From assembly GCA_013398955.1 (NCBI GenBank), contig VWPU01009581.1, positions 1 to 64,000 of the forward strand: 64,000 bases of DNA, given 5' to 3'. Position 1 is the stretch's first letter. Each line of letters begins with the position of its first letter. Origin of the DNA: Callaeas wilsoni (taxonomy: Eukaryota > Chordata > Aves > Passeriformes > Callaeidae). The position numbers and the translations under genes were made by a program. The notes beneath the pieces were generated by a model. That model did not search any database. It was not told the DNA's origin and worked only from the letters and a program-made list of their open reading frames with translations. This document shows positions 46,817 through 57,210 of the stretch, in pieces.

Positions 46817-47830
46817 TCAGAGCAAAGCTGATGAATGCCAACACAGCTGGATCTCAACAGCCCTTCCGCTAAACTGCCATGTAAAAATTAAGGGAGTGAC
46901 AGAGATTACCAAGAAAAATACAGCAACACACCTGTAGGTGTCCAATCAAAAGTCATTTCATGGAGAGGGAAACAATTCCAGGTGCAGAGGAAGCATGCAA
47001 AGGAAGGCGCACATAGCAGAGTTTGCATTAGTGCAGCTGCGTTTATTGCAATGACCCTAATTGGCATTTCCAGATGTGAGGCAGGAAAATCAGCTGACAG
47101 GAGCAAATTTGCCTACAACCCTAGAAAACCTAGGCTGAAGAAGATACAGAGCTCTATACAAGGCATATGTGAAGAAAAAAAAAAATTAAAAATTCCTTCT
47201 TCTTTCTTCTCCACATATTGAGCTGGTTAAAAGCATTCCACGTTCTCCCATTGCTACCAGCAGCATTTATTTATCACCATCCTCAATTCTGAAAGCAAAC
47301 TCCAAGTGATAATGCACAATCACCCTGCAAAACCAAACTGAGATGGATGGAGGACGAGGGGTATAATTTAAGACAGTTTACACTGCTCACAGTACCAGGA
47401 ACACTGCATTCAGGCTGCAGGAAAGGTCATTAGTAAAGTGAAGGCAGCAGAAGATAACAGAAAACTTTACAAACAACATTTCAACAGGAAAAAATGAGCT
47501 CATTTGGCCATTCAGGGAAAAGAGCAACCAGAGAGGAAGTTTGGGTGTGCATGAGCCTTCCTCACTCCATGCAGAGGAGCAAGCTCATCTCCAGTGCTCA
47601 TGATGATCTGCATCAGTGCCATCAGTAGTAGCACCCAGTGTGACAGGAACCTCCTCCTTGGCAAAGTCATCCATACCAACAGAACAGTTTGGAGTGATCT
47701 CCTGCCTCCCAGATGGTTCATTCCTGTCAGTGCAGCAGTCTGGGGAGCCAGGATCTCGCTGCAGCAGAGTGCACGGGATTGCTGCCCTGAGCTGGCTACG
47801 CTTCAGCCGTCAGCCTTTTGGTGAACACTG

Positions 47831-47869
47831 CAGGAGATAAGCACTGAGATACAGGAGATAAGCAATGTA
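47831..47869. repeat. 21-bp tandem duplication, two copies
   Basis: CAGGAGATAAGCACTGAGAT is followed directly by CAGGAGATAAGCAATGTA. The second copy is partial and diverges at its end. Confidence 0.8.
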
Positions 47870-47987
47870 AAGAGCTCCCTTCCTCCCTCCTGAACGCCAT
47901 CATCTGATGAAAACACAGTTTCTCAAGTAAAGGGGAGACTCTTCAAGTTGTTTTTTTGGAAGAACACGATGGAAGTCTGCATGGCCT

Positions 47988-48090
47988 GTAACCTGGTCTA
48001 GTGGAAGGTTCCCCGCCCATGGCTGTGAGTTGGAATGGGATGGTCTTTGACGTTCCTTCCAGCCCAAACCATTCCATGATTCCACAATTC
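47988..48090 (+). mobile_element. CR1 LINE 3' tail
   Basis: The copy reads GTAACCTGGTCTAGTGGAAG, GTTCCCCGCCCATGGCTGTG and AGCCCAAACCATTCCATGAT. It is strongly 5'-truncated. Confidence 0.93.
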
Positions 48091-48174
48091 TATGTCATCA
48101 GCAGACAACTGACACACACTGGCTTCAGTGGGTTCTCCATGGTTCAAAGTCCAGCTGGGAGAAAGATCTTTCTT

Positions 48175-48567
48175 GTGAGGAGAGACTGTGGGAGCCGGGC
48201 CTGCTTAGCCTGGAGAAGAGAAGACTGAAAGGGATCTCATCAATCCATACAAATATCTCCAAGGCAGCTGTCAAGGAGATGGTGCCGGGCTCTTTTTATG
48301 GTGCTCAGCAACAAGACAAGGTCAATGGCCATAAACTAAAACACAAGTTCCACCTCAACATGAGGAAGAACTTCTTTTCCATTGAGGACGGCAGAGCACT
48401 GGAACAGCTCAGGGAGGGCATGGATTCTCCCTCTCTGGAGACATTCCAAACCCACCTGGACGTGTTCCTGTGTCACCTGCTCCAGGTGACCTTGCCTTGG
48501 CAGGGGCTTGGATTGGATGAACTGCAGAGGTCCCTTCCAAACCTAAAGATTCTGTGATTCTGTGAAT
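48175..48567 (+). mobile_element. CR1 LINE 3' fragment of a distinct (B/H-like) type
   Basis: This copy differs from the others: GGAGATGGTGCCGGGCTCTT, GGCCATAAACTAAAACACAA, ATGAGGAAGAACTTCTTTTC and TGGAGACATTCCAAACCCAC, ending GGTCCCTTCCAAACCTAAAG and ATTCTGTGATTCTGTGA. It resembles B/H-like avian CR1 by memory; the name is tentative. It starts at GTGAGGAGAGACTGTGGGAG. Confidence 0.9.
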
Positions 48568-49721
48568 ATATGAAGAAGCTCAGCCGAGCAGGACAGGCTG
48601 AATCTCACCCTATTTTCCTTTCTAAATTTGGGCTATCCACTTGGACACACTTGCCTCGAAACACCTGAGGATCTCTAAAACACAGGTAGCCACCCTGACC
48701 TCACAGAGGTGCTACTTTTCATAACTGAGTTCCTTGACATTATTATCAGTTCTACTTCCAGGGGAGAAGAGGGCATACACCAAATATATGGAATGTTAGG
48801 TAATTCAGTTATTTTGGATCAGGAAGATTAAGGACAATGTCCTAAATGTCCAACTTTCAGAACATCTTGAAAAAAAATACACACGTCCCTTCTAGTCTTC
48901 TGTTTGGTCAACACAAGGCTTAGCAGTGATAAACCCACACATCTCTGTTCTGCATAGCACTGAGGACTGCAGAAATCAACGGTGAATCCCCACCCACGTC
49001 CCCTACAAAATGCTTCCTGCCATGACAACCCCTGTTCCCCTTCTCCATATTCCCATGATGCTTCTGTCACAACCTCTCTTCATCCTCCCTGTATCCACGG
49101 ACACGCCCCCTTCAGCTTCAAGTCCCATCCATGTCTCAATTTGTTCTCCAAAGCATCCAGAGAGGCAGCAAACAACCCACATGGGTAATCTAGACCTGGA
49201 CACATGATAACTGATAGGCTGGATGATACCAAAAAAATAGATAATCACTGAATTTCCCTGAGTTTTCCTTGAGGACATTGAGATATTAAGTCCTTACGTG
49301 CTTGGTGAACACATACATTGATGGTTGGGTGGAGGAGAAAATCAGTGAACTGTATTTTTCTCTCTGATGTGATTAACTCCACCAACCTACTTCAGCGGAA
49401 GAGGCAGAAAGACACCAACAGGAGAAAGCCTTAAAGGAAGTGAGAGACTTCAAACTATAGAAAAAAGAAAAAAAATATATTTCTGAAAACAACCCAATGG
49501 TGCTCATCTGTTCTCACTTTCAGACCCGTGCCCGAAATACTGGGTTTGTATTTAATTTTCTGGTTCGCCAAGTAGAAAAATAACCCATTCCTGAGGCTTC
49601 CAGCTTTATTTATGCACTTGGTTAGGACCGAGCTGAACACTCAAACCTGTCATTGAAGGTTTCAGGTGCTCCCAGCTCTGGCTTACACTCCATGAAAGCT
49701 TTGCTCTCCACATCACAGACA
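48568..49721. other. Unique sequence, no gene seen
   Basis: A C-rich piece lies around 49010-49130. Overlapping frames of 65-91 codons on both strands there show no domain. Confidence 0.55.
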
Positions 49722-50097
49722 ATCGGAGAATCAGAGAATTGTTAAGGTTGGAAAAGACCTCCAAGATCATTGAGTCCAACCGTTAACCCAGCACCACCAC
49801 CATGTTCACCACTAAAACATGTCCTCAAGTGCCATATCTACACACTTCTCGAACATTTCCAGGGATGGTGACTCCACCACTTCCCCGTGCAGCCTTTTCT
49901 AATGCTTAACAACACTTCTAGTGAAGAACCTTTTCCTAAAATCCAATCTAAACTGCCCCTGGCTCAACTTGAGTCCATTTCTGCTCAACCTGTCACTTGT
50001 CACCTGGGAAAAGAGACTGCTCTCCACCTCACTACAACCTCTTTCCAGATAGTTGTAGAGATTGATAAGGTCCCCCCTGAGCCACCTTTTCTCTGAG
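49722..50097 (-). mobile_element. CR1-Y-like LINE 3' fragment, long
   Basis: Plus-strand reading is AATCGGAGAATCAGAGAATT, GTTAAGGTTGGAAAAGACCT, CCACTAAAACATGTCCTCAA, CTCAACTTGAGTCCATTTCT and CCTCACTACAACCTCTTTCC, ending near AGGTCCCCCCTGAGCCACC. All of these blocks are shared with the copies at 23.8, 28.5 and 57.1 kb. Confidence 0.94.
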
Positions 50098-53000
50098 AGA
50101 ATGACAGAAGAAACAATCTTCCATCCTACCACACCAGACAAGGTCTCACCATGTCCCAGTACCTGAAACTCAGGCTCTTCAGCTGGGAATGCAGCAAGAC
50201 AAGATTAATTTAACCCAAGGGAAAGCAGAAGTTGCTTCGTAAGAGTTGAAACTCCATCTTGTCTATCCAAAATCTAAGCATTTTTAAAATTATTTTTGGT
50301 AGGGTTTTGCATGGAATGTATCCGACTCTGGTGTTGGCTTAGCACACCAAGGCCAAAATGTTGGACAGGGCTGAAATCCATGAATCCACTTACAAGAGAG
50401 TGGAGCCCTGACTTTTAGTGGCTTATAATTATGCAAAAAGGTGTCTTTGAGCTGCAGCTCTGTAATGAATTAGCTCTGACAAGGGAGGTAACTCAAGACC
50501 TCCCCACAGCACTCCCTCCCTGCCCCACACCACTGCTGCCTCTCTGCTCTCTTGCTAATACAGCGACCAGCAGCTCGTGCTGTAAATCAGATCAATGAAA
50601 CATTCAGTTAAAAATAACAGCCAAACCTCCTCCATTGCAGGAGAGCCTTTCGGATCACAAATGATGAAAGCACGTTTCTAAAAAAAGCAAGCTGAGTTGA
50701 GAGCAGTTTCTGAAAAGGTGGCAAAATAAACAGCTCCGAGCCCCACCAGCAGAACAAGGGCTGGGCTGCTCCAAGCATTGCTGGGGCTCCAGAATAACCC
50801 TGGCAGTGGCAAACCAGGTCTCAATACCCCCAGTTAGTGGCTGCTTAGGTCAAAGATGGTGCCTGGCTCCCATCCTGGGGATGCTGTAGGAGCAGGACAT
50901 TCAGAGGACACCACTACTCTCTGTTTGTGAGCTATTCCTCAGGCATCTCCTTGCCCACTGGGCTGTGTTATTCCTGCCTCATAGCTGGTAGACAGGGAGA
51001 AAAAGTTGGGATGCAGCTTCTGAGGTCAAGAAACATCATCCTCATGGTACCCACAAGCACTTGGCCTGTGGTTCTTGCTGAAACTGTGAGGGAAAAGAGA
51101 AGCGACATCCCTGGGGTTTCTTATAAATATTTTCATGATTGATGCTGGGAAAGAGGAGAGGGAGTGGGGAGTAAGTTTTTTTCCCTTTTTTCATGTCATT
51201 CAAGCACCCACTAAACAAACAACCAGCTGTCTTCATCCTGCAATCCAGATGGATGTCCCTCTGCAACAGGGGGATGCACCACAGCATCTCTCCTCGCATT
51301 TCCAACGCCAGGATTCAATACAGCAACTGCAGCTTTTAATGCCTTTTACAAACATCTAATTCACTCCGTATTAATCCCTCAGAGCAGCTACTCCTTCATT
51401 TTACCCTTGGAGACATCAAGCTAAAATATTCATCGGCTTGAACACAAAAACCTACAGCTCTAAGCAGTTGTTGAGGACAGAGGACGTGCTGTTACCCAGT
51501 TCTCTGATATATACAGCAGTATAACACCACCCTTGCAGTAAAGGTACAGAATGAGCTTCTAAAGATGCCTTTTTACTAGATGTTTATAAGTGGATTTAGG
51601 TTTAATGACAAGCTCCTCTTGCTTATTTCTCGCTTTTACTCATCCTTCTTTTTGGGGGGAGGACGGCTGACAGGGGCTGTTCTTTCTCAAGCTCAATATT
51701 AAATAAAAGAGACCCAAAATTATATTGAAAATGCATTCTTAAGTCGTGGCACAAGGTATATTTGAAATGACTGCAGCTGAGAACCTCCAAACTATCAAAA
51801 AGTGAATTCAATAAGGGATTTTCACTTACTCGAGACATTCCAGACATTGACACAACTTCTAAAAAGATTAATCTCTTCCAAGTATTTTAAATCAATTAAA
51901 TTGACAAAATCTCTACCACAGGAAGGTGACAACAACCCCATGGTCCACATCTTCAGTCTTCCCAGGCTACAGAGGGCTTCCCAAAGCTCACTCTTTTCGG
52001 GAGATCTTTCAGGCAGTCTCTCAGCTGACTCTTGCAGGCCATGTCCAGATATCCCCAGAAATCTTTAGTATTGAAGGAGCAAACCACGGAAGTGTGCATT
52101 AACTCATGTGTGTATTCCATATCTCAGCCACAACCAATCACAAACACGAAACAGGACCTGACACACACTATTCAATTTGACCTTTGACAATGACAGAGCC
52201 AAAGCAAGGTGTCTCCAACCCATAAATACTGCTGACTCCACCAGCATTGAAGATGTTCAGACCTCAAACCTTGAAGGGAAGTGAACAACAGCATCGAATC
52301 CCTGCAGTTGTTTCACCTTCAATAGACAGAAGGGAGGTGTTGACACTGAAGTGATGCTTTGCAGTTCAGGCAATCTGTGTTCAACTGCCAAGCTTGACTA
52401 AAACGCAGTAGGAGAATTAAAGACAAGTCACAGTCCTCTCACCTCATCCAAAGTATCCTGGAGCTGCAAAATGCATAGGAAAGACTCCTGGTTGAATGAG
52501 ATGCTACTGTGCTTCAGTACAGCACAGCAAGGAATGGACCTGCATCATTTTAATTTTTAACGTTCAAGTAGATTAAATTGAAATATTCAAAAAAATCACA
52601 AATGTAAAAAGATACGACCATTGTAATCAAGGTGACAAGAAACTGGCAATGTGTTCACCACTGGAGCAGTTTGGGAGTTACCCTGAACCAGCTCATACCA
52701 TTGATCAAGGCATTTCTTTGCATCAGCCTGCTGCAGTAGGCAGATAAAACGTAGCTGTGCTGTCTACATAAAATGTGTTTAGATACATAAATCCTTGCAA
52801 AGTGGCTTTTTATTTTGAGGCAAAACCAGAAAGAATTATACGCTGCATTTAGTATTTTCTTCTTTGTCCTCTTCTCGACCGTCTGCAAGATCAATTAAAG
52901 TGCTTTTGCATAAAACAGGCAGAGAGGAGCACGCTCCAAAAAATAAATAAATAACGACGCCACTTTGCTTTCAATATGATGCCTGAAGAAAACAAGCATA

Positions 53001-53619
53001 ACGACTTAAAGATTCCCACAGTGAGAAAGAAGAAAATGATGAAGGTTTAATCATACACTCACAAGGCAACAAAATAGATTTCTCAAGTCTTAATATCTCT
53101 TGTGAAATTTTAAGTGCTCAGACACAAATATTAGTAACAAGCTGCAGCAAGCTGAGTCGTTTCTCCTGCCCTCGCACAGGAATATGTGCGAGTCCCTCCC
53201 TTGCACTCACACACACATTTGCTGTTTCCATCACTTTTCTATTTGCAAAAATATCCAAACGAAACTATGAGTGTTTAACACGTTATGGTTTAACACGTTC
53301 CTCGCCTTACGGAGGTCTCGCTGTCCTGGAGCTCAGGTATCTCTCTGTCCAGCTGCACTGCAACATCTGGAAGCACCAGCACGACTTCCCCACAGGCTGA
53401 CCAGCAATGTGACTCACGGCCACAGCCTCGGCACGGAGAGACAACACTCAGATCAACTGCTCCCCCAGTTACCAGCTGGAACGGGGAGTGGGCAAAAAGG
53501 GAGAGAGATCACTCCATCAAAAAAACTCAAGACCTACTTTCTTCTCCCTCAGAATGCCCTTTATCATGTCTGCACAGGGCAAGGGAGGAACTGTTCCCAT
53601 CAAAACCCCATCATCGTAG
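50098..53619. other. Unique sequence, 3.5 kb without a recognised element
   Basis: No transposon or exon was recognised. A short AAATAAATAAATAA run lies at 52941-52953. A plus-strand frame of 158 codons that begins at 53271 runs into the next CR1 and is not a gene. Confidence 0.55.
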
Positions 53620-53836
53620 TTTCTAAGGAAGAAATTTTTCACAATGAGGGTGGAGAAACATCGGCACAGGTTGCCCAGAGAAGCTGTGGATGTCCCATCC
53701 CCGGAAGCATTCAAGGCCAGGATGGGACTTGGAGCAACCTGGGATAGTGGGAGATGTCCCTGCCCATGGCAGGGGGGTTGGAACTGGATGATCTTTAAGA
53801 TCCCTTCCAACCCAAGCTATTCTATGATTCTATGAC
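53620..53836 (+). mobile_element. CR1 LINE 3' fragment abutting an inverted ORF2 remnant
   Basis: The copy reads TTCTAAGGAAGAAATTTTTC, GTTGCCCAGAGAAGCTGTGG and GTCCCTGCCCATGGCAGGGG, ending CTATTCTATGATTCTATGAC with two tail units. Its 3' end falls within a few bases of the minus-strand ORF2 remnant. The GGTTGGATGGGGC block is shortened (CCAGGATGGGACTTGG). Confidence 0.94.
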
Positions 53837-54364
53837 CCTATCTGGCCCCAGAGACTTTTGCTGGCCTAAGAGGCACAGCTGGTCACTGACCACTTTCCCT
53901 TGGATTATGGGGGCTTCATCCTGCTCCCTGTCCCTCCAGCTGTGGGAGTCATCCCACCCTGTTTCCCTCACGGCAACTGTGCCATATTTTTCCAGGTGCA
54001 CAGTGGCTTCCAGCTCCTCCTGTTTGCTGCCCATGCTGTGGGCACAGGTGCAGATGCACTTCAGCTGGGCTATTGTTCCCACCACCTTTTTTGGGGAAGA
54101 AGCCCTAATTCCTACATGGTCATTCTCAGGCACTTCCATGGTTTTGAATATATCAATAACCCTGGTGCCTTTGCTGCTGCAGGGATCGCCATCCTCTACC
54201 TCCACTGAGACAGCAGAACAAAGGACCTCACTGGCACAGCATCCCACGATAAGAAAACCAAAAAATCTACTGGTGACACCAGGCTCAGGGCCAGGTGTTG
54301 ATCTACTGGATCTTCCTGGTTCTTCCTCATCATTCCCTGCAACTAGATGGGTAGAGGCAAACAT
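53837..54364 (-). pseudogene. CR1 LINE ORF2 remnant: endonuclease start fused to reverse transcriptase start
   Basis: ORF2 of CR1 encodes an APE-type endonuclease followed by a reverse transcriptase that copies the element at the target site. This minus-strand frame (180 codons, 53822-54364, no internal stop) matches it in two pieces. Residues ~99-143 contain AQLKCICTCAHSMGSKQEEL and RETGWDDSHSW, the N-terminal start of the endonuclease. Residues ~146-175 contain EAPIIQG and QQKSLGPD, the start of the reverse transcriptase region. The intervening endonuclease core and linker, roughly 300 residues by family knowledge, are missing, yet the frame is kept. Residues 1-98 are unassigned; they may be ORF2 leader or unrelated. 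The last residues (RVIES) come from the adjacent plus-strand CR1 tail. No catalytic residues remain, so it is non-functional. A 196-codon plus-strand frame here is a shadow. Confidence 0.82.
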
Positions 54365-57059
54365 TACTTGTGTTCCTGATCCCTTAACCAGTCAACCTCA
54401 CACCAAAACACAAAAGAACTGAGAGGAGAGAGAAATCACTGCTCTACACAATCGAAACAGGAGGAAAAGAACTTGCAATAATAAAATAAATTAAAAAAAA
54501 AAAAAAAACACAAAAAAGAAAAGCAAACACCCAAGAAATGAAAACAAAAGCAAAGAGGTGAATAATTGATTTAGGCAATGTGCAGTGCCCATATTCTACC
54601 CGAATTGTTTACATTGGAGGTTCATGGTTTAATCAGAACTGCTGGAACAAGAAAAACCAGAGTCAGAAGTACAACATTTATCTTGAGTATACGAAATAGG
54701 TTTCTGGGTAAGGCATTTTCATTTAAAACAGAAAAAAAATAGGTTGCAGTTTGTGAAGTGACCAGCAAGGGGAGTCGGTGCCCAGAGCTTTGAGGGAACC
54801 ACGCAGATGCAATTTTGGGTGGAGAAAACTCAAATAAACAATTCTGAGGTACTGACATTGATAAAACGTTGAAGGCTTCCAGAGGATGCTGGAAGATGAT
54901 GGACAGAGAACAGAAAACCCACTAACCTGGAAAAGATAGAGGGCTTCAGAGATACTAGAGTAGAAAAATAATCATGTTTTGCTTGGAAATTTGACTTTCT
55001 GTCCCTGCAAGACTTAATGGAGAGCATGTAATGAAGACCTCTCAGAGGGGAAAACGGCAAAACACAAATGAAATCAAGTCAGGATGGATCTCAGGATAAG
55101 AAAATAAGGGTTAATATCAGTGTATTTCTGAGTACGATATTCTGATAGTAACATGAAAAGACTTTGGCCAGTTCCTCTGGTGGCCTTGAGGAGACATTCA
55201 AGAGGGTACCAGACATCTGGGAGAAGATGTCAGAAGACTAATCACACACCTTATCACTGAGCCCCAGAACCGGAAACAAATAGGGGAAAAAACATAAATA
55301 AAGACTGCTAAAAACAACCCTCACAAGGAGTGGGATTTAATAATATTATACAGCATTTAAAGCAAAATGCCAGCAGTAGGAACTCATTAGGCTCTGTATG
55401 GGGAACAGCAGCAAAATCACTGCTGCAGCTCCAGCCATGCTGGGCTCGTCAACAGAAACGGGGCCACCCAGGGCTCCGGGGCCACCGGGAGTGGCACTGA
55501 GAGCTTTCCTTCCTCTGCCCCATTAATCTCATTAACCTCGTATTTACTCTGTTGTTGGTAATTACTCAGAATGTTAATAGGCACAATTTATGCATATTAT
55601 TTACTGAATGTTACAAATCTCTTTAGGTCTGTGTATGAATAGGGGCTGGAACATGCCAATGCTCCAAGTGCTATGGAAAAAGGAGGTAGAGGAATGAAAA
55701 ATATTTTTAAAATTTTAAAAGTCTTTTTAGGACTTGTTTCAAATTTCTTCAATAGCTTCAATTTCTTCTTGCAAGAGAACCAATCAATTCAGATAGATAT
55801 ATAAAATTCATCCATTTTACTAATTCCGTAATAACATTCTAACAAGGCAAAGCAGACACTAAACCAAAAATACCCAAGAAAAGACTTATTTCCTCCTATT
55901 AAGCTGGAGTCCATGAAACAACTATTCCAGCCATGATACAAATTATCGTTAACGATATTCCAGGTGGGAAAAACAGATGCAGTTTAAGAAAACTGTTATT
56001 GCTGTTAAAGAACTCCATAGGTTTCACAGACACAGTCTGTTACACCTTGAAAAATGGAACTTTCACTGACCATCTGTTCCTAGCAGAGAACACCCAGCAA
56101 CTCTGGCTTTGGCCAGCAAGCCCAACTCAAAGTCAACGTACCATGAGCAGGGGACATCCCAGAGCTTAATGAACAGCCAAGATCAGATGTCAGGGGGAGA
56201 ATTTGGATGGAGATCACCCAATAGTAACCACTTAAAACCAGGAAACCACTGCCAGAGCAGAAGGTGGCATCCAGAGGTGAACATCTGCAAGAGCAAAGCC
56301 CACAGCATTCCTATACCTGCACTCCAGAGCCTCCTCTACAACACGCAGTATCACCTCCAATGAGCTGAAAGGATATGGAGAAAACCAACTAAAACCAAAG
56401 ACAAAAAAGAAACTGAAATGAGAAGGATTAGCAAAGAAAGAAAACAGCAGAAATTACCTCACCCACAATTTTATTCCGCTGTGTTGTGGAGCCACTTGTT
56501 GGGAACTTGGCAGCAATAACCCAATGGACCCAAGGCCCAGCCCAGCAGTATTGTTCCCGTTCAGATAAAAGAGAAAAAAAAAGAGCAAAACAGAAAATCA
56601 GATGTGAAAAGTACAAACAGGCTTTTATCTGCTCTGTTTCCCTCCGTGTGAAGCTCAGGGATTCCCAAGACTGAGGTTTTAGCCGTATCTTTAGATTCAG
56701 CTGGGAGTTTTCACACCCTGTGAATTTGTTAAACATATCCATATATTAGGCAAGCTTTACTTTTGGCCTACACAATGTCTGTTGACAATGGAACACACAC
56801 CAAAAAAAAAAAGGAAACAAAAGAACACTTCTTCCCCTTCATTTCAGGGTGCAAACATTAGGGGATGCCTAGAGAAACACACCAAGTTTTATTTTCTGCA
56901 ATTTGTGATTTCACATTACCGTCATATTTTATAGTCAGTATTAGCCAGTTAAACAGGATCTGGTTTTAGTACATTTTTACTACAAAAAAGAAAGCCCGTG
57001 CAACTAAAGGGGTTGCTGAGAGAGAACCACTCAACTGAGACAACCAAGTGGACCCCGCA
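54365..57059. other. Unique sequence with an A run and a possible conserved block
   Basis: It holds an A-rich tract (54478-54520) and, at 55520-55650, an AT-rich block with many TAAT/ATTA cores and a TTTATGCATATTA motif. No gene was recognised; frames of up to 104 codons have no domain. Confidence 0.5.
54478..54520. repeat. A-rich tract
   Basis: AATAAAATAAATT leads into a 16-base A run, then CACAAAAAAGAAAAG. Low-complexity DNA. Confidence 0.8.
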
Positions 57060-57210
57060 CTGGACTTTAGAACATTTTCAGGGATGGTGATTCCACCACT
57101 TCCCTGGGCACTCTGTCCAATGCTTGACCACCCTTTCAGTGAGGAAATTTTTCTTATATCCAATCCAAATCTCCTCTGGTATGACTTGAGGCCATTCCCT
57201 CTCATCAGGA
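57060..57210 (-). mobile_element. CR1-Y-like LINE fragment lacking its 3' terminus
   Basis: Plus-strand reading starts near TTTAGAACATTTTCAGGGAT and runs through GGTGATTCCACCACTTCCCT and CAGTGAGGAAATTTTTCTTA to ATGACTTGAGGCCATTCCCT. The terminal ~120 bp of the 3' end, present in the other CR1-Y-like copies, are absent. It is either a deletion or an old rearrangement. Confidence 0.9.

Larger units (their letters stand above)
46421..47987. other. Unique sequence with a short perfect hairpin
   Basis: It holds the 15-bp inverted repeat at 46776-46816 and a 21-bp tandem duplication at 47831-47869. No gene was recognised. Confidence 0.55.

Noticed and set aside
53620..54364. Twin-priming (5' inversion) of a single CR1
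   Set aside because: The inverted piece lies beyond the 3' tail instead of at the 5' side, so one insertion event does not explain it.
53832..54422. 196-codon plus-strand open frame, the longest in the window
   Set aside because: It is the antisense shadow of the minus-strand CR1 ORF2 remnant, which has the recognisable match.
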